Assembly (NCBI GenBank): GCA_902617025.1
Contig: CACMVB010000007.1
Coordinates: forward strand, 1-62,982
Direction: 5' to 3'
Origin: an uncultured Pelagibacteraceae bacterium
GTDB lineage: Bacteria > Pseudomonadota > Alphaproteobacteria > Pelagibacterales > Pelagibacteraceae
Length of the DNA: 62,982 bases
Part shown: in pieces, positions 47,760 to 55,206 of the stretch
How positions within the stretch are numbered: the first letter of the stretch is position 1
How the letters are laid out: every line of letters starts with the position of its first letter
The notes under the pieces: generated by a model
What the model saw: only the letters and a program-made list of their open reading frames with translations
Told to the model about the DNA's origin: nothing
Databases searched by the model: none
Position numbers and translations under genes: made by a program

Positions 47760-48960
47760 ATTTTTAGAAAAAAATTTTAATTTTTATATATTAATTTTTT
47801 TATCTGGAATGATTGCGAGATCTTTCATTGCACTAAATTACGGTGATAAAGTCTTAGAAAATGAATGGAAGATTTTGGTTTATAATCTTTACAATTTTAA
47901 TTCCTTTTCAATGTTAAAATTTGACGATTTTTTTGTACCCAATCTTTGGATGCCACCAATTTACGGTTATTTTATTTATTTACATGCCCTTATATTTGGA
48001 ATTGAGGAGAAACTAGTAATTAGCGTTATTATTTCTCAGATAATCATTTCTTCATTAACAACTTTAGTTTTTTTTAATATTGTCACATTTTTTTTTAAAA
48101 GGGAAATATCAATTTTAGGTTCAATAATATTTTGTTTTTTTCCAATAATAGTATTTTCTTCAAGTCAAATTTCATCTGTTACAATATATTTATTTTTATT
48201 TTTGTTATTTATTTTTTTTCTTTTAAAATTAACAAAAAATAAGTCTAATCTTTTAATCTTATCAATTGGAATTATTTCAGGAATATTAGTCCTAACAAGA
48301 AGAGATTTTATCTTAATTTATTTTTTTTCATTAATATATTTTTTTCTTTTCTTTAGGGTGAACTGGAAAAAAATCCTTCTCACAACATTAGTTTTGGCCA
48401 TTACTATATCTCCATACTTAATACGAAATTATATTGCTTTTGATAAAATTATTCTTCATTCAGGTTTTGGATTTAATGTTTGGAAAGCCTATAACCCAAA
48501 AGCTAAAGTCGAAGGATATTACATAGAGGAAGAGGAATTAATATCAAAAATCGAAAATGTAAAAAAAGATGTAAACTATAGAATCAATCAAGATAAAATT
48601 TATCTTAAAGAGGCTAAAAAATATATTCTGGATGATCCTATAAAATATTTTAAACTTTTTTTAAAACGAATATATTCATTTTATTTTTTAGACTTGAATT
48701 CTACATATGAAAATTATTATAATTTAATTCATACACTACCAAATTTACTTTTATCAATTTTATCCATCTTGGGTTTAATAGTATGTAAGAAAAAGAATTT
48801 AAGCTTGAATTATTTAATATTAATAATGTTTGTAATTTTATTTATCTACTCTTTTTTCGCCATTCTACCAAGATATAAAATTTACATTATTCCTTTTCAG
48901 ATAATTTTAAGCCTTTCTTTCTTAGATTTTTTATTAAAAAAATTAATTAAAAAGAATTAA
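47731..48960 (+). CDS. Polytopic glycosyltransferase-like membrane protein (GT-C/PMT type)
   Basis: The 409-residue protein has about ten hydrophobic helices. The first loop holds the acidic, aromatic segment LKFDDFFVPNLWMPPIYGYF, followed by the GIISGILVLTRRDF helix pair (about 179-192) and a soluble loop (about 250-310) before the last helices. This is the layout of ArnT/PMT-type transferases that use polyprenyl-phosphate sugars. It is rich in Phe and Ile. It starts inside the preceding epimerase gene (29-base overlap). Assignment is to the fold class, not to a reaction. Confidence 0.75.
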   Translation: MNLLKILNHRFLEKNFNFYILIFLSGMIARSFIALNYGDKVLENEWKILVYNLYNFNSFSMLKFDDFFVPNLWMPPIYGYFIYLHALIFGIEEKLVISVIISQIIISSLTTLVFFNIVTFFFKREISILGSIIFCFFPIIVFSSSQISSVTIYLFLFLLFIFFLLKLTKNKSNLLILSIGIISGILVLTRRDFILIYFFSLIYFFLFFRVNWKKILLTTLVLAITISPYLIRNYIAFDKIILHSGFGFNVWKAYNPKAKVEGYYIEEEELISKIENVKKDVNYRINQDKIYLKEAKKYILDDPIKYFKLFLKRIYSFYFLDLNSTYENYYNLIHTLPNLLLSILSILGLIVCKKKNLSLNYLILIMFVILFIYSFFAILPRYKIYIIPFQIILSLSFLDFLLKKLIKKN

Positions 48961-49734
48961 TTGACCGCTTTGTGTTTGAAATCCTTTATCAAGATCAATT
49001 TTCAAATCTTTTACAGCCTTTTTTACTCCCTCTTGGTTAATAAAATTAAAATCATCAAATAATATTATAGCATTTTTTTCTAATCTTTCTTTTACAAAAT
49101 TAAAACTATCTAAAGTAGATTGATACAAATCATAGTCTAGATGCACGAAACTAAATTTTAAGTTAGAAATTTTTGCCATACATTCTTTATTTAAATTTGG
49201 AAAATAACCTACAATTGTTTCTAGATTTGAATTTTTTTTCGAAAGAATTTCATTAAGATTTTTAGTCATTTGAACATGATCAAAATCTTTAAATCGAGTT
49301 TGCTTTGTAAAAGGCCTATATGAGCCTTGGTAGTGTTCATCAAATTTTGAGATATTTTCTTTAATTTCTTTTGCATGAAATCCGAAGCTATCTACAGAAA
49401 ATATTTGAGAGTCCTTTTTGATAAATTTAGAAATTGTTGTTAATGTTGCTCCACGATCTGTACCAAATTCAATAATATTAGTATGCATACCCTCAAAAAT
49501 TTTATTATGCAGCTTGACAAGTTGATAAACAGTAAAGTTTCTCTCTTTATCTTGCGAGGATTGGTTTTTTATATTTTTCCAATTTATTCTAAAATCTTCG
49601 GGATAATCTATTACAACGCTTAAAAAGTATTTTCTTAAACCCCAAAAAAAATTTGAAAGTTGCAAAATTATTTTCATTTGCATATTTTCACTAAATAATC
49701 TTCCTACTAATGATCTTATTTTTTTAAATACCAT
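48943..49734 (-). CDS. TylF-type O-methyltransferase / class I SAM-dependent methyltransferase
   Basis: The 263-residue protein has the SAM-binding strand NIIEFGTDRGATLTTISKF (about 86-104), FSVDSFGFHAK, and the TylF-family FVHLDYDLYQSTLDSFNF followed by IILFDDFNF (metal-binding Asp pair). Relatives methylate sugar hydroxyls. ATG 49734 is the true start; the longer frame reads backward through the tRNA-Arg and is spurious. It converges on the GT-C gene (18-base overlap) and sits 11 bases downstream of the tRNA. Confidence 0.83.
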   Translation of the reverse strand: MVFKKIRSLVGRLFSENMQMKIILQLSNFFWGLRKYFLSVVIDYPEDFRINWKNIKNQSSQDKERNFTVYQLVKLHNKIFEGMHTNIIEFGTDRGATLTTISKFIKKDSQIFSVDSFGFHAKEIKENISKFDEHYQGSYRPFTKQTRFKDFDHVQMTKNLNEILSKKNSNLETIVGYFPNLNKECMAKISNLKFSFVHLDYDLYQSTLDSFNFVKERLEKNAIILFDDFNFINQEGVKKAVKDLKIDLDKGFQTQSGQLILFN

Positions 49735-49745
49735 AATTAATCGCC

Positions 49746-49822
49746 TGGTGCGCCTGCAAGGATTTGAACCCTGAACCTCCTGGTCCGTAGCCAAGCGCTC
49801 TATCCAGTTGAGCTACAGGCGC
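49746..49822 (-). tRNA. tRNA-Arg (ACG anticodon)
   Basis: On the minus strand the gene opens GCGCCTG and closes CAGGCGC-A-CCA, giving a perfect seven-pair acceptor stem with encoded CCA. The D arm contains AGCTCAACTGGATAGAGC, the anticodon loop reads GGCTACGGACC (ACG, read as ICG for arginine CGN), and the T arm has GGTTCAAATCC. It bounds the surface-sugar gene group on its right side. Confidence 0.97.
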
Positions 49823-49884
49823 CTAGACATGAATTATCAAAGAAAGTATTGTATTTAAAGGTTAAACATCTATATAATTAAGAA

Positions 49885-51063
49885 ATGAGTGACAATTCAG
49901 TGGTAATTACTTCAGCATTAAGGACTGCAGTAGGATCTCTTAATAAAAGTTTAAAAAATGTACCTGGTTTTAAGCTCGGATCTGCAGTGCTCTTAGATAA
50001 TTTAAAAGATTCAAAATTAAGACCAGATGAAATAGATGAAGTTATCATGGGACAAGTTTTAACTGGCGGCGCTGGTCAAAACCCAGCTAGACAAGCATTA
50101 ATTCATTCGGGTATTCCAAAAGAAAAACCAGCATATGTTGTAAATCAGGTTTGCGGGTCTGGAATTAGGTCTGTTGCGTCTGGTTTTCAAAGTATTTTGT
50201 CAGGAGACTCAAAGATTGTTATTGCTGGTGGACAGGAAAGTATGTCTTTAGCTCCACATGCAGTGCATTTAAGAGATGGAAAAAAACTTGGCGATACAGA
50301 ATTGACTGACACAATGATTAAAGATGGACTTTGGGATGCTTTCCACGGATATCATATGGGCATCACAGCAGAAAATGTTGCTGAAAAGTTTCAGGTAACA
50401 CGAGACGAACAAGATAAGTTTGCCTTAAAATCTCAGCAAAAGGCTATTAACGCCCAAAAAGATAACAAGTTTAAAAATGAAATAATAAACTTTAAAATAA
50501 AATCAAGTAAAGCTTCAATTGATTTTAATTTTGATGAACATCCTAGAGACGGGATAAATTTAGAGGCTCTTAAAAGGTTAAAGCCAGTTTTTAAAAAAGA
50601 CGGGACTGTCACAGCAGGAAATGCGTCAGGAATAAACGATGGTGCTGCTGCTGTTACCCTAATGAGTTCATCAGAAGCAGAAAAAAGAGGTTTAAAAAAA
50701 TTAGTTAAAATAAAGTCTTGGGCTAGTTGTGGAGTTGATCCAGCTTTAATGGGAACGGGTCCTATTCCATCTTCAAAAAAGGCATTGGAGTTAGCCGGAT
50801 GGTCTGTAAAAGATTTAGATCTTCTTGAAATCAATGAGGCTTTTGCTGCTCAAAGTATAGCTGTTCTAAAGACATTAGGTGCTCCAGAGGAAAAAGTTAA
50901 TGTTAACGGAGGAGCTATTGCAATAGGTCATCCTATTGGGGCTTCTGGTACAAGAATTCTAGTTACTCTCATTCATGAAATGATTAAAAGAGATGCAAAA
51001 AAAGGACTAGCTACTCTTTGTATAGGAGGTGGAATGGGAATCGCAATGTGTGTTGAAAGATAA
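49885..51063 (+). CDS. Acetyl-CoA acetyltransferase (thiolase)
   Basis: The 392-residue biosynthetic-type thiolase joins two acetyl-CoA to acetoacetyl-CoA or reverses this. The acylated cysteine is in NQVCGSGIRSV (about C89), the histidine in NGGAIAIGHPIGASGTR (about 339-355), and the second catalytic Cys in CIGGGMGIAM near the C-terminus. Length matches PhaA/AtoB. HDAC follows after 14 bases, and an acetoacetyl-CoA synthetase gene lies within 4 kb, which fits acetoacetate or storage-polymer metabolism. Confidence 0.95.
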   Translation: MSDNSVVITSALRTAVGSLNKSLKNVPGFKLGSAVLLDNLKDSKLRPDEIDEVIMGQVLTGGAGQNPARQALIHSGIPKEKPAYVVNQVCGSGIRSVASGFQSILSGDSKIVIAGGQESMSLAPHAVHLRDGKKLGDTELTDTMIKDGLWDAFHGYHMGITAENVAEKFQVTRDEQDKFALKSQQKAINAQKDNKFKNEIINFKIKSSKASIDFNFDEHPRDGINLEALKRLKPVFKKDGTVTAGNASGINDGAAAVTLMSSSEAEKRGLKKLVKIKSWASCGVDPALMGTGPIPSSKKALELAGWSVKDLDLLEINEAFAAQSIAVLKTLGAPEEKVNVNGGAIAIGHPIGASGTRILVTLIHEMIKRDAKKGLATLCIGGGMGIAMCVER

Positions 51064-51077
51064 AATACTATCTTTAA

Positions 51078-51971
51078 ATGGAACTTCCTATTGTTAATCA
51101 TCCAGATTATGTTGCAAAAATAAATGATGATAACAAATTTCCTATAAAGAAATTTGGTGCCTTAGCAAATCATCTCTTGGAAGCTAAAGTGGTTCAGAAA
51201 TTTTATATTCCTAAAGAATGTTCAGTTGAAACAATGAAAACTTCTCATTCATTAAAATATATAAATGATATTAAGAATAAGACCCTAGATATTCAAGCTC
51301 AGAAAAAAATTGGTTTCCCAATCAATGATAGCGTTGTAAGGAGATCTTTTGTTGCTACCGGAGGGACTGTGCTGGCTAGTAAACTTGCTTTAGAGTCTAG
51401 GCTTGCTTGTAATACCGCTGGCGGTAGTCATCATGCTACTTTTGATTATGGAGCTGGATATTGCGTTTTTAATGATACTGCTGTTGCGGCCAATTATTTA
51501 AAAAACAAGGGGTATGCAAAAAAGATACTAATATTAGATTTAGACGTCCATCAAGGCAATGGAAATTCAGAAATATTTCAAAACGATAAAGATGTTTTTA
51601 CTTTTAGTATGCATTGTGCTTCAAATTATCCTGCAAAAAAATCTAAAAGCGATATTGATATAGAGCTTAAAGACAATATGGAAGATAATGAGTACTTAAA
51701 TGTTTTAAATAAAAATCTGAAGGAGCTAAATTATAACACTTATGATTTTGTTTTCTATATTGCAGGGGTTGATATTCATCATGAAGATAGACTTGGTAAA
51801 CTAAAAATCTCTGACGGGGGCATTAATAAAAGAGATCAAATAGTTATTGAAAACTTTTATTCTAAAAATATTCCTTTATGCGGTGTTCTTGGAGGAGGTT
51901 ATAACAAAAGTTTTCAAAAGCTTATTGAACTTCATTCAATGTTGCACAAAAATTGTGCAGAATATTTCTGA
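51078..51971 (+). CDS. Histone-deacetylase-family hydrolase
   Basis: The 297 residues form an arginase/HDAC-fold zinc deacetylase. The tandem histidines are in GGSHHATFDYGAGYCVFND (about 114-132), the zinc ligands in LDLDVHQGNG (about 154-163) and AGVDIHHEDRLG (Asp), and the C-terminal GVLGGGYNK glycine loop is present. Bacterial members act on acetyl-lysine, acetylpolyamines or similar; AcuC reverses acetyl-CoA synthetase acetylation. Linkage to a thiolase and an acyl-CoA synthetase makes the last idea attractive but unproven. Confidence 0.9.
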   Translation: MELPIVNHPDYVAKINDDNKFPIKKFGALANHLLEAKVVQKFYIPKECSVETMKTSHSLKYINDIKNKTLDIQAQKKIGFPINDSVVRRSFVATGGTVLASKLALESRLACNTAGGSHHATFDYGAGYCVFNDTAVAANYLKNKGYAKKILILDLDVHQGNGNSEIFQNDKDVFTFSMHCASNYPAKKSKSDIDIELKDNMEDNEYLNVLNKNLKELNYNTYDFVFYIAGVDIHHEDRLGKLKISDGGINKRDQIVIENFYSKNIPLCGVLGGGYNKSFQKLIELHSMLHKNCAEYF

Positions 51972-51974
51972 TTA

Positions 51975-52091
51975 GTCCTGGCTTAAGATGGTAAAATTAG
52001 GGACTTAAGCCAAGACTTAAATTCATAATATTCTTAAATAAAATTATAGTTAATTTATAAAACTGACGCGCTACAATTTAAACGGTGTCAG
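51975..52091. repeat. Two inverted repeats in the 175-base convergent gap
   Basis: The gap 51972-52146 has no gene. It holds a long stem, GTCCTGGCTTAAG (51975-51987) with CTTAAGCCAAGAC (52004-52016), twelve pairs with one mismatch around a 16-base loop. A second stem pairs CTGACGC (52063-52069) with GTGTCAG (52085-52091), six Watson-Crick pairs plus one G-T. Neither is followed by a clear T run, so they are not simple rho-independent terminators. A minus-strand TATAAT lies between them, so a small RNA is possible. Confidence 0.5.
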
Positions 52092-52146
52092 AAAGCTTCA
52101 CTCAATAAAAATTTGCTAAAACTTGTTAAAATTACCCTTATAATCA

Positions 52147-52998
52147 TTATTTTTTACTCGTTAATAACTTGCTTCTATTTTTATTCATACTAAATCCAGT
52201 AAAATATATAGTGTGGGATGGGAATTGATATCCCTCAGGATAATTAGCACCACCATATTCGGGATGCGAATATGTACCATATTTAATGTCAACATAATCA
52301 TGATGAGCTGTTTTAAACCCCGATCTATTAACTTTTAATTCATCATTTATATAAACTTTGATAAAACCATCATAATCTTTTGAGTATCTAATATTAAACT
52401 CAACTTTGTGCCACTTATCTTTAAGATTTTTTTCATCAATTACATGATTACCTTCAATAGAAAGTTTCCCGTGGTAAATAGATGCGGAAAATTGAGGCGC
52501 ATAACCGCCTACGGTTTGACCGCCTTTGCGATTAACACCATAAAATTGTGTTATGTAAGGTTGTAAAAGTTTATCTTTAAAATTTTCAGGTGTGTTAGGC
52601 ACATAAAAATAGTAACCTATCCATATTTCTTTTGCTTTCTTACCTATTCTTAAATCTCCGCTTGAAGCAACTTCAAGTCTTAATCTATTGCTATTACAAT
52701 CAGTAGTTCCAGTTCCTATTTTGACTTTATTCTCTTTCCAGAAATGACCAGCTGTTCCACAATCTCCTTTTCTAGGGCTAAAGTTTTCAATTAATTTAAA
52801 AGGTGATGTGCCTGTAGGGTCTTTAATTATAGTATAATTATGTTTACGTAATTCTTTTTTTAAATAATTTGCTATATGAACCTTGTCGATCTTGCCCCTT
52901 TTTAAATAGTTCGGATTTTTAGACACAACATCGGCCAACACAACACCGATCATCATAAAAAAAATCATACTGGTATAAAATATAATCAGTTTTTTCAT
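52147..52998 (-). CDS. Secreted polysaccharide lyase-like protein (heparin lyase I fold)
   Basis: The 283-residue protein has a signal peptide (MKKLIIFYTSMIFFMMIGVVLA) and a beta-jelly-roll body. Segments RLRLEVASSGDL, EIWIGYYFYVPNTP (about 124-137), ITQFYG, DKWHKVEFNIRYSKDYDGFI and IKVYINDELKVNRSG follow the order seen in the Polysacc_lyase/heparin-lyase-I family, in which the R-x-E region and the W-H strand line the cleft. Substrate unknown and activity unproven; a carbohydrate-binding role is the alternative. Its stop side faces the stem-loops, and its start is 12 bases from the AACS stop on the same strand. Confidence 0.72.
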   Translation of the reverse strand: MKKLIIFYTSMIFFMMIGVVLADVVSKNPNYLKRGKIDKVHIANYLKKELRKHNYTIIKDPTGTSPFKLIENFSPRKGDCGTAGHFWKENKVKIGTGTTDCNSNRLRLEVASSGDLRIGKKAKEIWIGYYFYVPNTPENFKDKLLQPYITQFYGVNRKGGQTVGGYAPQFSASIYHGKLSIEGNHVIDEKNLKDKWHKVEFNIRYSKDYDGFIKVYINDELKVNRSGFKTAHHDYVDIKYGTYSHPEYGGANYPEGYQFPSHTIYFTGFSMNKNRSKLLTSKK

Positions 52999-53010
52999 TT
53001 TTAAATTTTG

Positions 53011-54939
53011 CTAAGAATTGAGTTGTGGCAAATTTTCATAAAACTTCAAAGCTTCAGGATTCGCAATGGCTTCTTTATTATTGATCTTTTCTCCATTAAT
53101 TACCTGTCTTACAGCTAACTCCACGATCTTACCACTTTTGGTTCTTGGAATTTCTGGAACTTTAATGATTATTGAAGGAACATGTTTTGGTGAACAGTTT
53201 TTTCTTATTCTAGATTTAATTGATTTAATTTTTTCATCGTTCAATTCCTCATTATTTTTTGTTGTTACAAATAGGATTACTCTTACATCGTCATTGTAAT
53301 CTTGACCGATAACTAGACCTTCTGTGATAAAATCAATGTCCTCAACTTGCTGATAAATTTCTGCTGTCCCTATTCTTACGCCCCCAGGATTAAGAGTGGC
53401 ATCAGACCTTCCGCGCATTATAAATCCGTTATTTTTAGTTCGCTCGATGAAATCACCATGATGCCAAATATTTTTAAATTGAGTAAAATAAGCTTTATGA
53501 TATTTTTGTCCGTCACCATCATCCCAAAATTTTATTGGCATGGATGGAAAAGGTTTTTTAACTACTAACTCCCCTTTCTCTCCATCTTTTACGCTTTTTC
53601 CTTTATCCGTAAAAACATCAACATCAATACCTAGGCTCTGGCCTTGGATTTCTCCCATGTATACATTTGAATAAAGGTTTCCTAAAACTAAACAACCAAC
53701 TAAATCTGTTCCACCAGCAATAGATGCGAGATGAACATCTTTTTTTATTTTTTCGTATACATACTTGAAACTTTCCTCAGCTAAAGGAGAACCTGTTGAA
53801 GTTATTATTTTTATTGAGCTTAGATCAAGGTTTTTACTATCATATTTTTCATTCTTTAAATGATCAATGTATTTAGCGCTAACTCCAAAAAGATTAATTT
53901 TCTTGTTTTGACAATACTCTAAAAGAACATCTATTTTTGGATAAACAGGTGACCCGTCGAATAAAAATATAGATGAGCCTGTTGCTAATCCTCCAACTAA
54001 CCAATTCCACATCATCCAGCCAGTAGTAGTATAGTAAAATAATTTTTCGTTTTCTCTAATATCGCAATGAAGCATAAACTCTTTATTATGTTCAATTAAT
54101 ACATTTCCTGATCCATGAGTAATGCATTTTGGTTTCCCTGTGGTACCGCTTGAAAAAAGAATATAAATAGGATGATTAAATTCAAATCTTTCAAAAACCT
54201 CATCTAAGTTGATCTTTAAAGTCTCTTCAAAATTAATGGAATTCTTTAAACTTTCTCTTTCTTGTTTATTATAATTAAATGCAATTACTTTCTTAATTGA
54301 TGGTATCTGTTTAAGAATTTTTTCTACTTTATCTAAAATATTTATTTTTTTTCCATTGTAATAATAATAATCGCATGTAATAAAAACTTTTGGTTCTATC
54401 TGCTTGAACCTGTCTACAACTCCCTGAGCTCCAAAATCAGGTGAACAAGAAGACCATATAATTCCATTTTTTGCACAAGCCAAAAAACAAATGATCGTCT
54501 CTATTTTATTAGGCACATACGCTGCAACTCTATCTCCTTTCTGAAGATTTAGTTTTTTGAGATAAGATGAAAATTTACAAACTTTTTCATATAATTCATT
54601 CCAAGTAATATTTTCCTCAAAACCTTTTTCAGATAAAAAATTAATAGCTAATTTATCAGATTTTTTTTTAAGGATATTTTCTGTGTAGTTCAATTTTGAG
54701 TCTGGAAAAAATTTGGTTTTATTGAATACATTATCTTTTTTAATTATCTCAGATCCCTTATCTCCAATAATTTTCGAATAATCCCAAAACTTTGACCAAA
54801 ATTCATTTGGGTTATCAATAGACCATTGCCAAATCTCTTTAAAATTAAATGAAGATTGAAAATTTATAAACTTACAAAAATCTCTTAATAAGGAGTTTTC
54901 TTTTAATTTTTCTGAAGGTTGCCAGAGTGGTTTATTCAT
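53011..54939 (-). CDS. Acetoacetyl-CoA synthetase
   Basis: The 642-residue ANL-superfamily enzyme activates acetoacetate with ATP and CoA. The family opening LWQPSEKLKENSLLRDFCKF is that of AACS rather than acetyl-CoA synthetase. The ATP loop is ILFSSGTTGKPKCITHG (about 257-273), then YYTTTGWMMWNWLV, the adenine-site GGTDLVGC, RGRSDATLNPGGVRIGTAEI (the hinge) and the C-terminal catalytic Lys in PRTKSGKIVELAV. It probably works with the nearby thiolase. Confidence 0.93.
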   Translation of the reverse strand: MNKPLWQPSEKLKENSLLRDFCKFINFQSSFNFKEIWQWSIDNPNEFWSKFWDYSKIIGDKGSEIIKKDNVFNKTKFFPDSKLNYTENILKKKSDKLAINFLSEKGFEENITWNELYEKVCKFSSYLKKLNLQKGDRVAAYVPNKIETIICFLACAKNGIIWSSCSPDFGAQGVVDRFKQIEPKVFITCDYYYYNGKKINILDKVEKILKQIPSIKKVIAFNYNKQERESLKNSINFEETLKINLDEVFERFEFNHPIYILFSSGTTGKPKCITHGSGNVLIEHNKEFMLHCDIRENEKLFYYTTTGWMMWNWLVGGLATGSSIFLFDGSPVYPKIDVLLEYCQNKKINLFGVSAKYIDHLKNEKYDSKNLDLSSIKIITSTGSPLAEESFKYVYEKIKKDVHLASIAGGTDLVGCLVLGNLYSNVYMGEIQGQSLGIDVDVFTDKGKSVKDGEKGELVVKKPFPSMPIKFWDDGDGQKYHKAYFTQFKNIWHHGDFIERTKNNGFIMRGRSDATLNPGGVRIGTAEIYQQVEDIDFITEGLVIGQDYNDDVRVILFVTTKNNEELNDEKIKSIKSRIRKNCSPKHVPSIIIKVPEIPRTKSGKIVELAVRQVINGEKINNKEAIANPEALKFYENLPQLNS

Positions 54940-54942
54940 AAA

Positions 54943-54955
54943 AGCTAATTTAGCT
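54943..54955. promoter_or_regulatory. Small palindrome just upstream of the AACS start
   Basis: AGCTAA-T-TTAGCT is a perfect 13-base inverted repeat three bases before the acetoacetyl-CoA synthetase start codon, in the place where a ribosome binding site is expected. It could be an operator or a translation-blocking hairpin. It is short and AT-rich, so chance is possible. Confidence 0.25.
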
Positions 54956-55088
54956 CTAATGAAATTATCTTAATAGATATTTTTTTAATAGAAATTTCTG
55001 AACAATTTGACCTTGATTGCTTCTTATTTCTTTCTTTTTAAACAATAAATTAATTAGCCATTTCATATCTAATAGAAACATCAAGAGG

Positions 55089-55139
55089 TGACAAAAAATG
55101 GCAAAAAATGTGTCAAAAATTGAACTATTCAACTTATAA
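55089..55139 (+). promoter_or_regulatory. Repeat cluster and tiny leader frame upstream of aceE
   Basis: The 267-base gap before aceE contains an inverted repeat TGACA (55089-55093) / TGTCA (55111-55115), over three near-copies of CAAAAAATG spaced 10-12 bases. A strong AGAGGTGA ribosome site precedes an ATG (55098) that opens a 13-codon frame ending at TAA 55137-55139. This could be an operator for the pyruvate dehydrogenase genes or a leader peptide. The rest of the gap shows nothing I can name. Confidence 0.3.
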
Positions 55140-55206
55140 GCGCTATTCTTTCTAGTTTATTATTCAATAACTTTTTTATATGTTCCATCCAGTTTATAAT
55201 AGAGTT

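Noticed and set aside
49735-49794. A longer N-terminus for the TylF-like methyltransferase beginning within the tRNA-Arg region
   Set aside because: The extra residues are a translation of tRNA-Arg sequence; ATG 49734 just after the tRNA is the natural start.
25656-49822. The two tRNA genes as attachment sites of an integrated element
   Set aside because: No integrase and no partial copy of either tRNA 3' end were noticed nearby; only the mixed sugar gene content suggests an island.
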